Assembly: GCA_000507305.1 (NCBI GenBank)
Contig: DF239215.1
Coordinates: 62,001 to 126,000 of the forward strand
Direction of reading: 5' to 3'
Length of the DNA: 64,000 nt
Source of the DNA: Breviolum minutum Mf 1.05b.01
Lineage: Eukaryota > Sar > Dinophyceae > Suessiales > Symbiodiniaceae
The notes under the pieces were generated by a model. It saw nothing but the letters and a program-made list of their open reading frames with translations. It was not told the DNA's origin and searched no databases. The translations under genes and the position numbers were made by a program. Of the stretch, positions 24,885-35,902 are shown piece by piece; position 1 is the stretch's first letter, and every line of letters starts with the position of its first letter.

Positions 24885-26177
24885 CTGTTGTGAGATCCAG
24901 TTCCCCAAACTGCAGGAGGTCTCTTTTTCACCGTGCAAGGACGTGTTTTTTTTTGCGGGAGGGGGGGGGGGTGGGAAATCTATTGGCTATGGTATTTGGA
25001 TGGATTTCCAAGCAGAGTCGTTGATTCTAAATTTCAAGAGATATCTAAAAGGTACGAAGATTGAATAACTACTTATTTCACACGTTTAATGGAGAAAATC
25101 CATCTGAAATCAGATTTTCTATGGATTTTAGTCCAACCTCCAGGCTGCTGTTTTTATTGATGAAGGCTCACCATCCCTCCCTATCAATGATGGACTGTAT
25201 GACTATATATATATATGTCATCATGGGAGGGAGGGAGGACGTAACGTGCTGCTCCAAGCTATGAGAAAAGATGAGAAAAGTATAAGTGAGTACAGATCCT
25301 GCCCCTTAAAAAGTGAACACTTTACTATATCTCTTCACATGGATCTACGATACACATCGTCAGAAATCATGTCAAATCCAAATGCTTCTTTTTGTGCCCC
25401 GGACTCTACTTGGCCAAGTACCCCCAAAAGTCACAAAAAAATACAAAAAATGGTGCTTTCTGGCTTGCCTTTATACCATCTTCGAGAAAAAAAAATGCTA
25501 AACTCATTTCAACTGCCCTCATCATCATCTTCATCATCTTCATCATCTTCCTCCTCTTCCCATGGTCATCTTCCATCCTCCCCATCCCGGCTCGCCTTGA
25601 TGGTCTCTTCATTCCTCCTGGGACTCGATCAGGGCACCTTGACAGAGGCACCATGCTTCAGCCCACATTTTACACCACCGAAAATGGACGAATGTCCCTT
25701 CAAGAAGGACATTTTTCAAGAGGAAATGAATCTGAACCAATTGTTTTTCAGGGGATATGTTACTTTTGGGGGGAGTGCACTTCAGAATTTTCAATCACCA
25801 TTTCCCTCCTAAAAAAAACAACACAAATGCCAAGTTCTTCCGAATGACGCAAACTTGGGAGTTTTATTCGTGAGCTTTGAAAAAGGGGTTAAAAGTGACC
25901 CCTATTTTCGTTGCTTAAAAGATCACGGATGGAAGATGCTTGCGTTTGGTGATGGTTGGCGCAGATTTCTCTTCACCATCCATCTACTTCCCCGACAACT
26001 AACGGCTGGAATCTGAAAAATAATCCCTTTGAAAAGGAAGATCATCTTCCATTGGTCCATCCTTCCATTTTTGGGGGGTTCCAGCCATGAAATCTTTGCG
26101 GGAGTGTCATGGCAATTTTGCCATCTTTTTCCTATAAGTTATTCTCCTAGCTTTTAGTTCTCGGGAGTGCGTTTTTC

Positions 26178-26293
26178 TCAGCAAAAGAGGTCCCGGCCTC
26201 GAAGCTCATGATAATCGACAGATCTTCGTCGGAGAGCCCAAAGCGTGGTGAAAGCCAAGGCCGCCACAAAGAGCATAGCAACAGCTACTCGGC
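26178..26293 (-). CDS. terminal exon with a transmembrane helix
   Basis: After acceptor ctccgttgag|GC one minus frame reads RVAVAMLFVAALAFTTLWAL followed by RRRSVDYHELRGRDLFC and TGA. That is a convincing single transmembrane segment with positive residues and a short tail on one side, typical of a type I membrane protein C-terminus. The plus strand is also open here (KEVPASKLMIIDRSSSESPK...), so the strand call rests on the hydrophobic segment. Possible upstream exons on the same strand are near 26870-26830 (NLREAVIQRDSVFE), 27510-27440 and a start-like segment MSSRTFNHLRR near 28410; their phases could not be reconciled. Confidence 0.4.
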
Positions 26294-26972
26294 CTCAACG
26301 GAGGGGGGTCATGAGGTCATGGCCTCGGGGAATCCAACATATAGACATAGCTGACTAGGGACGCCAAGGAAAATGGTGGATGATATTTCTCCTGAATGAG
26401 TGAAGATGTCATGTAGATATACTTCTTATACAAGAAAATGGAGGGATATTTTTTTTACAGCCAGCTATATATATATATATACATATATTAGTTTGTTTAC
26501 CAGAGGGTAATGTCAATGGAAAGTTTTCTTAGTTGTTGTTTAGTAAGAAAAACATCTTCAAACAGTCAAATTTCCAGCCAGCTATTTTACTTTACTGGGA
26601 GTGTAGCAGCATTTTTTGCACGGGGAGATTCCCTTCTAATGATTCCAGGGGTCATGAAATGTTTTCAACCTAAACAATTTACACCCCTGGAACCAAAAAA
26701 TAAAGGTTTGGAAGATGCGTTTCCTTTGCAAAGAGGTTATTTTCATTAGTTTTCAAGGGTGTACCTATCTTTCCTGGGAAATTCCTCAATACTACCCATG
26801 TATTTCAGCATCAAGTTCGATCACCTCAAACACCGAGTCCCGTTGAATGACCGCTTCACGAAGATTTCTGGATGAATTTGTCGAAGTTGATCCAACAAAA
26901 AAATAGAGCCGAGTCTTGACTGTTACTGCCTGGGTGGGGGAAGCACGAGTTCAAAGACGATCACGATCCTGT

Positions 26973-27070
26973 AGGTAGCAACAACAACAACAACAACAAC
27001 AACAAGTAGTACAAGTAGTACAAGTCGTACAACTCGTACAAGTACTACAAGTAACAAGTACTACAAGTAA
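26973..27070. repeat. CAA and GTACAA simple repeats
   Basis: A (caa)n tract, about 10 units, is followed by degenerate tacaagtag/tacaagtcg units. It sits just before the long AAT/GAT array. Confidence 0.9.
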
Positions 27071-27119
27071 CAAGGATTAGCATATACAACCGCAAGAGAA
27101 ACAAATAGTAATACTGCAT

Positions 27120-27410
27120 ATATATATATAATAATAATAATAATAATGATAATAATAATAATGATAATAATAATAATAATGATAATAATAATGATAATAA
27201 TAATAATAATGATAATAATAATAATGATAATAATAATAATGATAATAATAATAATGATAATAATAATAATGATAATAATAATGATAATAATAATGATAAT
27301 AATAATAATAATGATAATAATAATAATGATAATAATAATAATAATGATAATAATAATAATATATTTATAATATATATATAATATATATAAATAAATGATA
27401 TGTGTCAATC
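27120..27410. repeat. ~250-bp AAT/GAT trinucleotide array
   Basis: A long array of aat units interrupted at regular intervals by gat (aataataataatgat higher-order units of 9-15 bp), bounded by TA-rich tracts. Translation gives poly-Ile or poly-Met/Ile in several frames on both strands; this reflects the repeat and is not a protein. Confidence 0.95.
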
Positions 27411-28499
27411 CGTAGTGTTCATCATCACCGTTCGGTGTCCTGCGCGACTCCGAAAAATGACGGGAGTCAGGACCCCCGCCTCTTGGACCCAGCAAACGTC
27501 GACCAGGTCCTGGGGGGTCCACCATGGGAAGTCGTTGGGTAATGGTGACGATAACATGTCCCCAGGGATGATGTATTACTGTATTACCCTATACTAAATA
27601 AGGAGCGTTTTTAGAAGCCCTAAAAACAATAGAATCCTCCAAACTCACCAGGGTAGACTGAAGAACCTGCCCTTTTTTTTGACAGGGTCTACCTTAAGTT
27701 ACGTGAAATCATGATGTCCAAACCTCTTAAGCTTTGACTTTGCAAAGAATTCTAATCTACCAATCTACTACGTGAACTTGAGGATTCGAAAGGATTCTTT
27801 AGCTTCTCATTTGGTAGAGGAAAATACATCATCCCTGGCGACGATTATCGCTCCCCCAATATCACAGGGTAGTAATGGAACAATCAGCCAAACATTGCAG
27901 AACACTACCAGTGATCAACGAGTGATCGCCTATGGTGAACCTCTTCTCCATTCTTTGTTACACCCTACAACTAGGCTGCTGAGAATTGTAAAATGCAAAA
28001 AACATCACATAAATTATATATACACCGCATGTGGCATGTAGAACCTAAGCGGCAACTAGGCGCTACAACTATAAATTCAAGATACAAGTAGTAGTAAACT
28101 CAACACATCAAATGAAAGCAACAAATCAAACCATAATCCTCCAAAAAAAAGATTGCTAGTTTCAATTGTTTCCACTCCTCGATTTGTTTCCAAAGCCCCA
28201 AAGACTCAAAAACCCTCCCTGAAGCTAACATATCCCCACAAAATGGATGGTCGGAAGACTACTTTCCTTTCCTTCTGGGTTTCTGTTTCTCCGTATCTCC
28301 TTTTCAACCAAGGATCGGGGAGGATGATCTTCCAAGCTTCCCGTGACTAACTTTCGTTTCACCTCGCCGGAGGTGGTTGAAAGTGCGGCTCGACATGGTC
28401 TTAACTACCGGGAAAGCCACCCCCAAAGATAGCCCACCCCCACGTACAAACAGCAGGGTTTAAAGGGCGTCTTCTTAAACCAAAGCAATGCTTTTCATA

Positions 28500-30344
28500 A
28501 GATCATAAGGCCGGCAATTTCTGGGGGTTTCTGTTTGGAAGGGTGGTAGGTGGTTTTCATAGCCATTATGTTTGGAATAACTCCTTAAATAGCTCCCTAC
28601 AAGGTGGGCCCCTACCATTTACAGGTTTATAACTCCACTTGTAGGTGTACCTTATAACTACTAGGGGCCCACCTTACGACAAAGCATTGTGGATATCCCC
28701 GGATTAAAATAGGATCCAGCCACACCAAGCCAAATTCGGTTTGAAAAAATCCCTGTGTTTTTTGTTGGACCTTTTTAAAGTTGGGATGTTGGTTGGGTAG
28801 TAATACATCTTCAAGCTCCTCCTGCTTGGCAATCAAAACACAAAACAATGGAAAATTTACATTTAGGTCAATATACCATAATATACCTGGTATATGGCTA
28901 TAGGTTTCCTGCACTAAAATTAGTTGTTTTCTTTTGGTCGTGGCTGGCGAAAGTCTATTTTTACAAAAAAAAGACTAGTTGGTGGTTGAACCAACCCATC
29001 TGAAAATACTGTTGCTTGTCAAAATGGGTTCATCTTCCCCAGGTGAACACACAAAATGTTTGAAACCACCACCTGGATGGGAACTCACTTTCTTGAAAAG
29101 AAACAATCATCTGGAAAAGGTCCATGCCAAGCAAGCCATGATTAGATTTAAATATCAAAGGGTGTGACGTTTTCGGCACCATCCTGGATAAAGGAGATAC
29201 TGAAAGAGGAGGAGGAGAAGGTAAAGAAAATGATGATGATGAAGATGATAATAATGATAATGACGATGCTCATATTGATAATTGTGAAGGACATGCCATA
29301 CCATGTGATTTCTTACCCCTTCAAACCAAGCGGCAGCAAAGATCGACTTGGCAGCATATTCCTCAGGAAGACCTCAAGTGGAGCAACGGCAAAACCTGCG
29401 TAAAAACCATTTCGAAAATCCTGGTGGGTTTACACGATGGCCCTACCAACCCGTTATAAAAGTAGGGTTGTTATAACTTCACGACAAAAGGGGCGAAATG
29501 TCACCCCAATGAAACCCATGTATTTTCGGCCATTAAAAAAGCGGGATAATTATAATTGCCTCCACTCCATTCAGAACAAACTAGGCTCTAGAGCGCATCT
29601 TGTTTTATCGTCGGTTTCAAACTTCCACCAAAATATATTCAGGATATGGGGTTGGTAGTGGCCGAATATGGAAATGATTGAAACGATCCAAGAGGGCAAG
29701 AACTGTCATGAATAGTCCCAATAAATAATAACCCCTTAGGCCTGCCCTCTATGATAGGCAACTACTTAACAGGTGTCCTGAATAAATTCAAATCTACAAT
29801 CTATAATTCATTCAAACCTCAAATCAGTTGTCAATGATCCTTGGGGCTTAAAAGGTGCGTTTTTGCGTGGGTGTCTTCACCAAGAGGTGAGAGAAGGCCA
29901 AATGCAAAAGGTCGGTTAGCTCTTCCCTGGAAGTCCAAGTCGACTATTTGTTGAATGGCTCTTCCGTAAAGACAGCATCATATTTGGTAAGGCTTTATCT
30001 TCTTCCACATTTTCCACGGGATTTAAGCTCCTTTTTTAATGGCCTTTGACTTTCCAGGGTGCTTTTCCACAACAAAAATTATGCGCCAATTTTTTGATGG
30101 TTGGATTTACCCTCCTGGGAGCTAACATGTCCCTCCCAAAAACACGATTGAAGATGATATTCCTTTTCGAAAGGTGGGGAATGTTAGTTGCCTAGAGGGT
30201 AATGAACAAATGACTTCTCAACAACTTGAATCCTTGCCATTGTCAGATTCAATTCATTTGCACCCTGCTACACCAACTCAGTCCTTTAATGCAAATAGCA
30301 TAAGTAACACTTCCACTGGGTCCACGTCCCTTGCTCAAGTTTAC
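28500..30344. other. non-coding stretch with repeats
   Basis: Contains a 'ggtgggcccc...ggggcccacc' element (about 28598-28680), a ~100-bp MITE-like copy (28975-29075) and a gatgatgat microsatellite (29229-29270). A further 'ggccctac' family copy lies at about 29430-29535, and a hairpin copy begins near 30110. No exon accepted. Confidence 0.4.
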
Positions 30345-30518
30345 GTAGACGTGCACATCTTGGTCTTCCAAACGATGCTTGGAGAAAAAGTCCCGCATCA
30401 GCAAATTGCCATCCACACTGGCCACAGCAGAGTTTTTGTTTGTGGTTTTGTGTTTTTCAAATTTGTCCGCGAGAAATGTGTTTAGGAAAAATCCTCCCAA
30501 AAATTGTTTGGGAAAATC
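30345..30518 (-). CDS. unidentified exon, 58 codons, phase 0-0
   Basis: The segment lies between acceptor gaacctacag|GAT and donor TAC|gtaaac and is open in one frame: FPKQFLGGFFLNTFLADKFE, then VASVDGNLLMRDFF, then SKHRLEDQDVHVY. The second half has normal globular composition. A later acceptor (ctctgctgtggccag|T near 30426) would restrict the exon to that half. Family not recognised. Confidence 0.35.
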
Positions 30519-31586
30519 CTGTAGGTTCAAACAGTTTACCAAAAAAAACAAAACCACCTGCTATTTTTGGCTTGAAACGGAGCCTCCATGTGAGCCAATA
30601 AACAAATACACAATTAGTTTCAAAATTTCATTTTTTGAAACTTGAGGGTCAGGTGAGGATATTTGTGAGGAAAATTATTGTTGTCCATGTCATAGTTTTT
30701 GCCCGAGGCCAAATTCCACTCAGCAAAAAAAGGACCATATGAACATAAGAAATTTACCTTTCCTTGTACTCCCCCGAATTCTAACATGTCCCAAGAAAAA
30801 AGGTGGCGTTGGAAGAATACTTTCCTTTTGAAAGCTTTGCAGCCCTCCATTTCACTTCATTTGAGGACCTGGTTGAGATACAGAGGTCACGATGAAAAAG
30901 GGGGGAAATGATGGAAGCATTGTAAGTTTTTGCCAATGCAAAGCAAAACATCATTATCATCATTGAACTGCCAGATTGACCTTGAAATGGTCCCTTTTTC
31001 GGTGACGTGTTCGTTTAATCCTCAACAAAAATGAGAGGTTTCCAAGGTGGGTCCAAAAAGCCGTTAGAAGCAGGGCTATGCCCACACTCATAGGTGGTGA
31101 AACAACACCCGTTACCCATTTCTAAGGCCATTTACATGGGGCCCCCCGTTGCCACTCCATTTGCCACAACGATCGGCACCTGGATACTTGCCCAAGACCC
31201 GGATGTCCGTATAGGGCGTTGGGCCTTGGGCTTAACCAAAAAAAAATGGTACCAAGAATCACCAAACATATCAGGCACGGAATCCTCACCTATATAGGCT
31301 GTATGGATACCCCTTATGTAAGGGAATGCCCACCCCTTAGAACATCCTCAAAAAAGGTACAAGAAATTTTCCAGTTTTAGGTACCTGAATCCTCTGGTGA
31401 AAGCAAGGGGGTTGTTTAACAAGGCCTTACTAAAAAGAAAAACACAATGTTAGGGGGGGGGGTAGGTTGACTATAGCCATTGTGCTAGGCTAAGATGTGC
31501 TAGCTACCTTCCCTTGGCACCACCTATGTATGCACAACTTGACTGCGAGGGGTGATCCCCATGTCATCCCTCACGTCAATTAACAT

Positions 31587-31695
31587 AAGGTGGGCCCCTA
31601 CAAGTTATAAATGGAGTTATAACACCACTTATAGGCTTGAAATAACCCCAGTTACTTATGTACAAGGTCATTTCTAGCTGGTGGGTGCCCACCTT
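31587..31695. repeat. 'GGTGGGCCCC' inverted-repeat family, representative copy
   Basis: The element opens with aaggtgggcccctac..ttataaatggagttataac and closes with an inverted ..ggtgggtgcccacctt. Other copies or half copies lie at about 660-790, 4040-4175, 5447-5510, 6600-6820, 11245-11340, 14385-14490, 18605-18750, 28598-28680, 29430-29535, 36300-36465, 39520-39560, 49463-49590 and 56745-56885. The inverted ends and lack of coding capacity suggest a MITE-like non-autonomous element, though no target-site duplication was confirmed. Confidence 0.7.
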
Positions 31696-31756
31696 TTAGA
31701 TGTTTTAGCCTTTGAATAGGAATCTCCTCAAACTGTGATATCATCTCACTGGCAAC
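31693..31756 (-). CDS. short exon candidate, unidentified
   Basis: From acceptor agtttctgtcccag|GTT the frame reads VASEMISQFEEIPIQRLKHL and a Lys, up to AAAG|gtgggc. The upstream bases stay open (TTSSELSQFLSQ), so the exon could begin at gcacttag|G near 31788. The donor coincides with the end of a repeat element of the 'ggtgggcccc' family, which makes this call weak. Confidence 0.25.
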
Positions 31757-32933
31757 CTGGGACAGAAACTGACTTAGTTCAGAAGATGTTGTCCTCCTAA
31801 GTGCCCATCTTATCTTCCATTGAAAATTTGTCCAAATGCACCCCTGCACACCATAAAGTTATTTGAGGCATGGCGAATATTTATTGTAAAGGCGGTATGC
31901 TTTGGGTACATTAGGGCGCCCCCTATCGTTTTCCAAGTCCTGTAATATCTACATGTATATCTTAGGGGTATCGTTTTTTTAGGGCATCCGCTGTCCTTTT
32001 TCAGCTAAAACCTTGAAAACCCTTTTTGAATGTCACCTCAAATCATGAGACACCACACGATAATTTACAACATGGCTCATATGTAGGACTCCCCTAAAGT
32101 AACAGCTCACCCCTGAAAATAGGCCCATCCGAAAAGGAAAGCCTACATCTTCCAAAAATAGTGGTTTCAGGTGCTATGTTAGTTTACCGGAGGCTATAAC
32201 TTCTTGAGCCAACTTTGGAAGTGTTATTTTGGATACCAATTATGCTTGAAATCCATCCCCATGACTCATGGTTCCTACATGCTTCAACATGATTATAAAG
32301 GCAAGTTGCTTCAGAAAAAATTGAACATTTGGATCAGCACACATTGGCTACCTATGACAACATAGCACAATGATAATCGTAGGTTGAAAAAAGGTATTTT
32401 GCATGAAATGTATGGTGTTTATCTTTCGTACGGGAGAAGTAAATAGGACATGATAATTTGGGTTGTCCTTCTGCCCAGGATTCCAGTCACCACCAGGATT
32501 ATATTTGGCTGCGTCGCAAGGCTCGAATTCATGAAAGTGAACTTGAAAGTAGGGCATCCCGAACTAAAGACCTTCATTTGCCACTGTTACTGGGAGGGGG
32601 GACAACCCAAATCTCTAAACAACCAATGTTTAATGGAGGTTTGGTGAAACAACCTGTTTTCATGTCATATAATGATTTGGAATCATCCAACTGAAACAAC
32701 CGTTAAAAGATGGTTGTTTAGGGCACCAGGTATTCAATTATCATATTGGAAAGTAAATCGGTCTCTTTCAAGGCTCATTTCATCTTACCTCAAAACGTTT
32801 CAAGATCCGACCCTGCTAAGACTAAGCACATTATAATCACAAACACACTGGAACATTAATATGGAACCCAAAAATGGAAGCGGATGGAAGAGGATTTTCC
32901 TTTTCAATTGGATATTGTTTTAGGTTTCATGTG

Positions 32934-33032
32934 GGTGTTTCCAAAAAAAGGGGTACCCCAAATTGGATGGTATATAATGGAAAACCCTATTAAAATGGAT
33001 GAAATTGCGGTACCACTATTTTTGGAAACCCT
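32934..33032. repeat. ~100-bp hairpin element 'gtttccaaaaatagtggtacc', one of four copies
   Basis: Arms of about 45 bp start gtttccaaaa..ggggtaccccaaa and return as the reverse complement ..ggtaccactatttttggaaac, with a short centre around ccattttaatagggttttcc. The other copies are 15106-15204, 38285-38386 and 58380-58478. The four are highly similar over their whole length, suggesting recent spread as a MITE. No coding capacity. Confidence 0.9.
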
Positions 33033-33807
33033 CATGTTGATTTTCCAGGGTGTTTTCTCAAACATCTCTGCTAGCCATTTGAACACCGCATCAACTTGAC
33101 ATTGTAACTTGTCAAGCAGCCATTGATGACCAGCATTGTCCAAACGCATCAACTCCACCGTTGCATCATTCTGGCAACCACGGTACCTCTATTGTGGTGG
33201 GATTCTTAGGTGTTTTTAGGGGGGTGTCAGTCAGTCATCTTCCCTTTGAAGGGGAAGGGTCATTGAATTACTCATTTGCGGGGGGGGGAATCAAACTATA
33301 TATAAGCAATACACATGTATGGTAATTTTTGAGGGATTTCTCTTAATTACAAGGTAAATACAATGACCCCTGTAGGGTTTAAGGTATGATTCCCAAGCTT
33401 CCCCCTAAGCTTCCCCCAACAAAAAGGTCATTGGAAATACATCCCCCTTTGAACGCCACTCGAAACCCGATTCTCACTAGAAATCAGGTCAACGGATCCG
33501 AATGCATCGAAATGAAGCCTTCAAAAATCCCTATCAAAACAAAAGCTACGTGGGTACCCCGCCCTCAGTAATCTAACATTGCCATGGAAAATCCAGCATT
33601 TGTAGATGTATGTCACTATTCAGATTATGGGACAAGGGGCAAGTTCCATGGCTATGTTAGATTACGGGAGTGCAACCTTTCTGGCGAATCGAATGTGGCT
33701 TTAATGAACACCCCCACCCACAAAAACGGCGAAAAAAAACATTATTGAATGTCCTTCTGCCCTTGAAACTTCTGTCATGAGAAAACAGCCTGCATGTTCA
33801 TTTTTAC

Positions 33808-34167
33808 GCAAAAATCTGAAAGACATCTCGCACTGGTGATGTTGATCAACCCCACCACCAGCTTCAACGAAAACCATTTCCACTAGTACAACCCAAAAAA
33901 TCATCCCAAAAGGTTTTCCGCATCACAATTCGCACACCCACCAAAAACAGTTTTGAACACAATTTTGGTCAAAGTCCATCTCTACAAAGATCTTACCTCC
34001 TTTGCACATCTTATACACCATAGTTGAAACTACAAGTAGCACATTTGAGGTTTGAATCCTGATTGCAACAAGGACAATTTTGAAAATATCCAGCCGCCCA
34101 TGATCGTCGCGACACATTCCCAACCCAAAAACGAAAATCCCGAGAGACGCAGCAAGAGCATGGTCCC
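33808..34167 (-). CDS. two exons of a probable membrane protein
   Basis: 34167-33997 (171 nt) runs from cttctcctgccag| to a strong donor GGAG|gtaaga. It reads DHALAASLGIFVFGLGMCRD, then DHGRLDIFKIVLVAIRIQTS, then NVLLVVSTMVYKMCKG. There are two hydrophobic stretches of helix length separated by charged residues. 33861-33808 follows in matching phase (gttgaag|CT ... TTGC|gtaaaa) and reads GGGVDQHHQCEMSFRFL. The topology suggests a membrane protein, but the family is not recognised. It sits downstream of the esterase-like gene on the same strand. Confidence 0.42.
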
Positions 34168-34378
34168 CTGGCAGGAGAAGCTTTTTAGGACCATGTTTAC
34201 TTAGGAAGAAGGTTCCAGGCTCATCGAGTTTTGCAAATCACTTTCTTCGCAAAATACGAACAAAAAACTGAGATAGCTCTTTTCAGTAGCAAAATTTCCA
34301 CATGTTTTTTTCCAGGGGGTAAAAGATAGAAACATCATCTTGACACAGTTCCCATTGAGATGACAGTTTATCACAGGT

Positions 34379-34601
34379 CTATTTGAGTGAATGGTCAACG
34401 CCGACTTTCACCACCATCTCCAACGGTTTTTTGTTTGCAGAATCCAAGTACCACTTGGAGATGGTATGCATTTTCAAACAGGTAAAAACCGCAAAGATCT
34501 CAGGGAAATTTCTTCAACATGTGCCACAAATTTGTTTGAAACATCGGTCCAAATCTCATCCTTGATGAAAATCTTCGGGATGGTGACACTGCTCCACTCA
34601 A
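34379..34601 (-). CDS. 3' end of an unidentified gene (two exon candidates)
   Basis: 34601 to about 34480 follows a poly-T/AG acceptor (tttgctaagacaagcag|). It reads EWSSVTIPKIFIKDEIWTDV, then SNKFVAHVEEISLRSL, with alternating charges typical of real protein; its donor is unclear. 34417-34379 follows ccgttggag| and reads MVVKVGVDHSLK before TAG. They may be consecutive, but the phase is not proven. A second tail candidate at about 34250-34202 (CEESDLQNSMSLEPSS, TAA) competes. Confidence 0.32.
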
Positions 34602-34944
34602 CTGCTTGTCTTAGCAAAAAAAAATATCTGATTTTTCCACAAAAAAAAACGCACACCCCACCTTCAAGTTGAACATTTGGAAGATGTTGCAGGGTAACCC
34701 AATGCTAGAAACAAAAGGCACTTTTCTCAATGCTGGAAATGGAAGCGAAAATGAAAAACAAGTTACTGTAAACACTTGGAAGTGTTTATCTTCAAAAGTC
34801 GGAATCTGCTCTTGCAGGATTCCATTGTTTCATATTGCTTCTATATTTTCCAGCTTCAAACTTTTAAGAGGAGATACCTTTGGAGCATATAATATCCCTC
34901 AAAGTTTGAAAAAAACATGATTCATGGCTTCTATTCTCCTAAGG

Positions 34945-35028
34945 GATATAATTATGTTTTTACACATCGATGTGTAAAAACATGATTATATCTCAACATC
35001 GATGTGTAAAAACATAATTATATCTCAA
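34945..35028. repeat. near-perfect palindrome with duplicated arm
   Basis: A ~46-bp palindrome centred on atcgat (arms gatataat..atgtttttacacatcg). The right arm, including the atcgatgtgtaaaaacat core, is repeated once more. On single strands this could form a cruciform or hairpin. It is AT-rich, non-coding, and unlike the other repeat families in the window. Confidence 0.9.
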
Positions 35029-35076
35029 CTGGAATCAAATCAAAAATCCACAAACTTCACAACCAACTAGGACTAC

Positions 35077-35199
35077 CTTGATCAACTTGCATTCGGGGCG
35101 TAGTACCCACGACACCAAGCGCAAACCTCCGGCCTCCAAGCATTGCAAAAGTGGGAGGCATCTGGGCACCACCTCGCAGCGAAGAGGTGGCCCCCAGTG
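35077..35199 (-). CDS. 123-nt exon, frame ambiguous
   Basis: Clear borders: agtcgcccag|CAC and ATCAAG|gtagtcc. The length is divisible by three and the GC content well above the surroundings. It is open in two frames throughout and nearly so in the third. The 0-0 frame reads HWGPPLRCEVVPRCLPLLQ, then CLEAGGLRLVSWVLRPECKL. Another reads LGATSSLRGGAQMPPTFAML, then GGRRFALGVVGTTPRMQVDQ. The second looks more like a folded enzyme segment. It may belong to the esterase-like gene upstream, whose final exons are unresolved, or to a separate gene. Confidence 0.42.
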
Positions 35200-35902
35200 C
35201 TGGGCGACTGGTGTATATATCATCCATGGGTAGGCTGCTAGTGGTTTGGCGTTTTGAATATGTTTGGTTTTATGTGGATATATGAAATATACATAGATAT
35301 ACCTGTGCGTGTGGGTGTGTACAGATCTGTTTTTCATACAATCACATATACAGGCACATTGCGTCCAACCCCCCGCGCAGGAACAGTTAGCACCAGAATT
35401 ATTGTATGTTCAGTAGGGGGTCCCGAACTAAACCTTCATTTGCCATTGTTACCGGGCGGGGTGTAGATCCCACACATATGTATACGTATATAAATGAATA
35501 TTTTTTGAAAGATATGTCAAAGAGTCTTCAATGACGTTGAAGACTCTGGTTTCCTGAGGTTTTTCAAACCTTGGATGCTTGGCTACATGCGTCGAATGCT
35601 TTACCCCAATCTCTCGGATTAATTAGGCACCAAGGGGTCGCTTGTCAGGTTCATGTCGCCCAAAAAAGTATGCATTAACCACCCACCCACTCCATCCCTC
35701 TCTCCCATGTATGTTATATAAAAACTCATCTCTGCATGTCATCAATCTTGAATTCATATCATATCATCTCCTAATTTACGCCGATTTCACGCAACAACCT
35801 AGTAAGAAGACAAAAAGTGACACATTCAACCAATTTCTCAATTTGTTGTCTTCTCCCTCGGCCTTCCCTAAAAAAACAACGGGGGAAGGCCATCGTTGGA
35901 GG

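Noticed and set aside
25246-25847. Long plus-strand open frames with a Ser-rich run
   Set aside because: The Ser run is a tcatct microsatellite and the C-terminal part is a hairpin repeat copy; no splice signals or family resemblance.
27061-27525. 154-codon minus frame with poly-Ile
   Set aside because: It is the AAT/GAT array translated. The GC-rich end at 27510-27440 may hold an exon (DLVDVCWVQEAGVLTPVIF), but phases with neighbours do not close.
28380-28430. Possible start exon MSSRTFNHLRR (minus) with GT donor CGAG|gtgaaa
   Set aside because: It has a good start context after a tttcccggtag acceptor, but no downstream exon could be joined with confidence.
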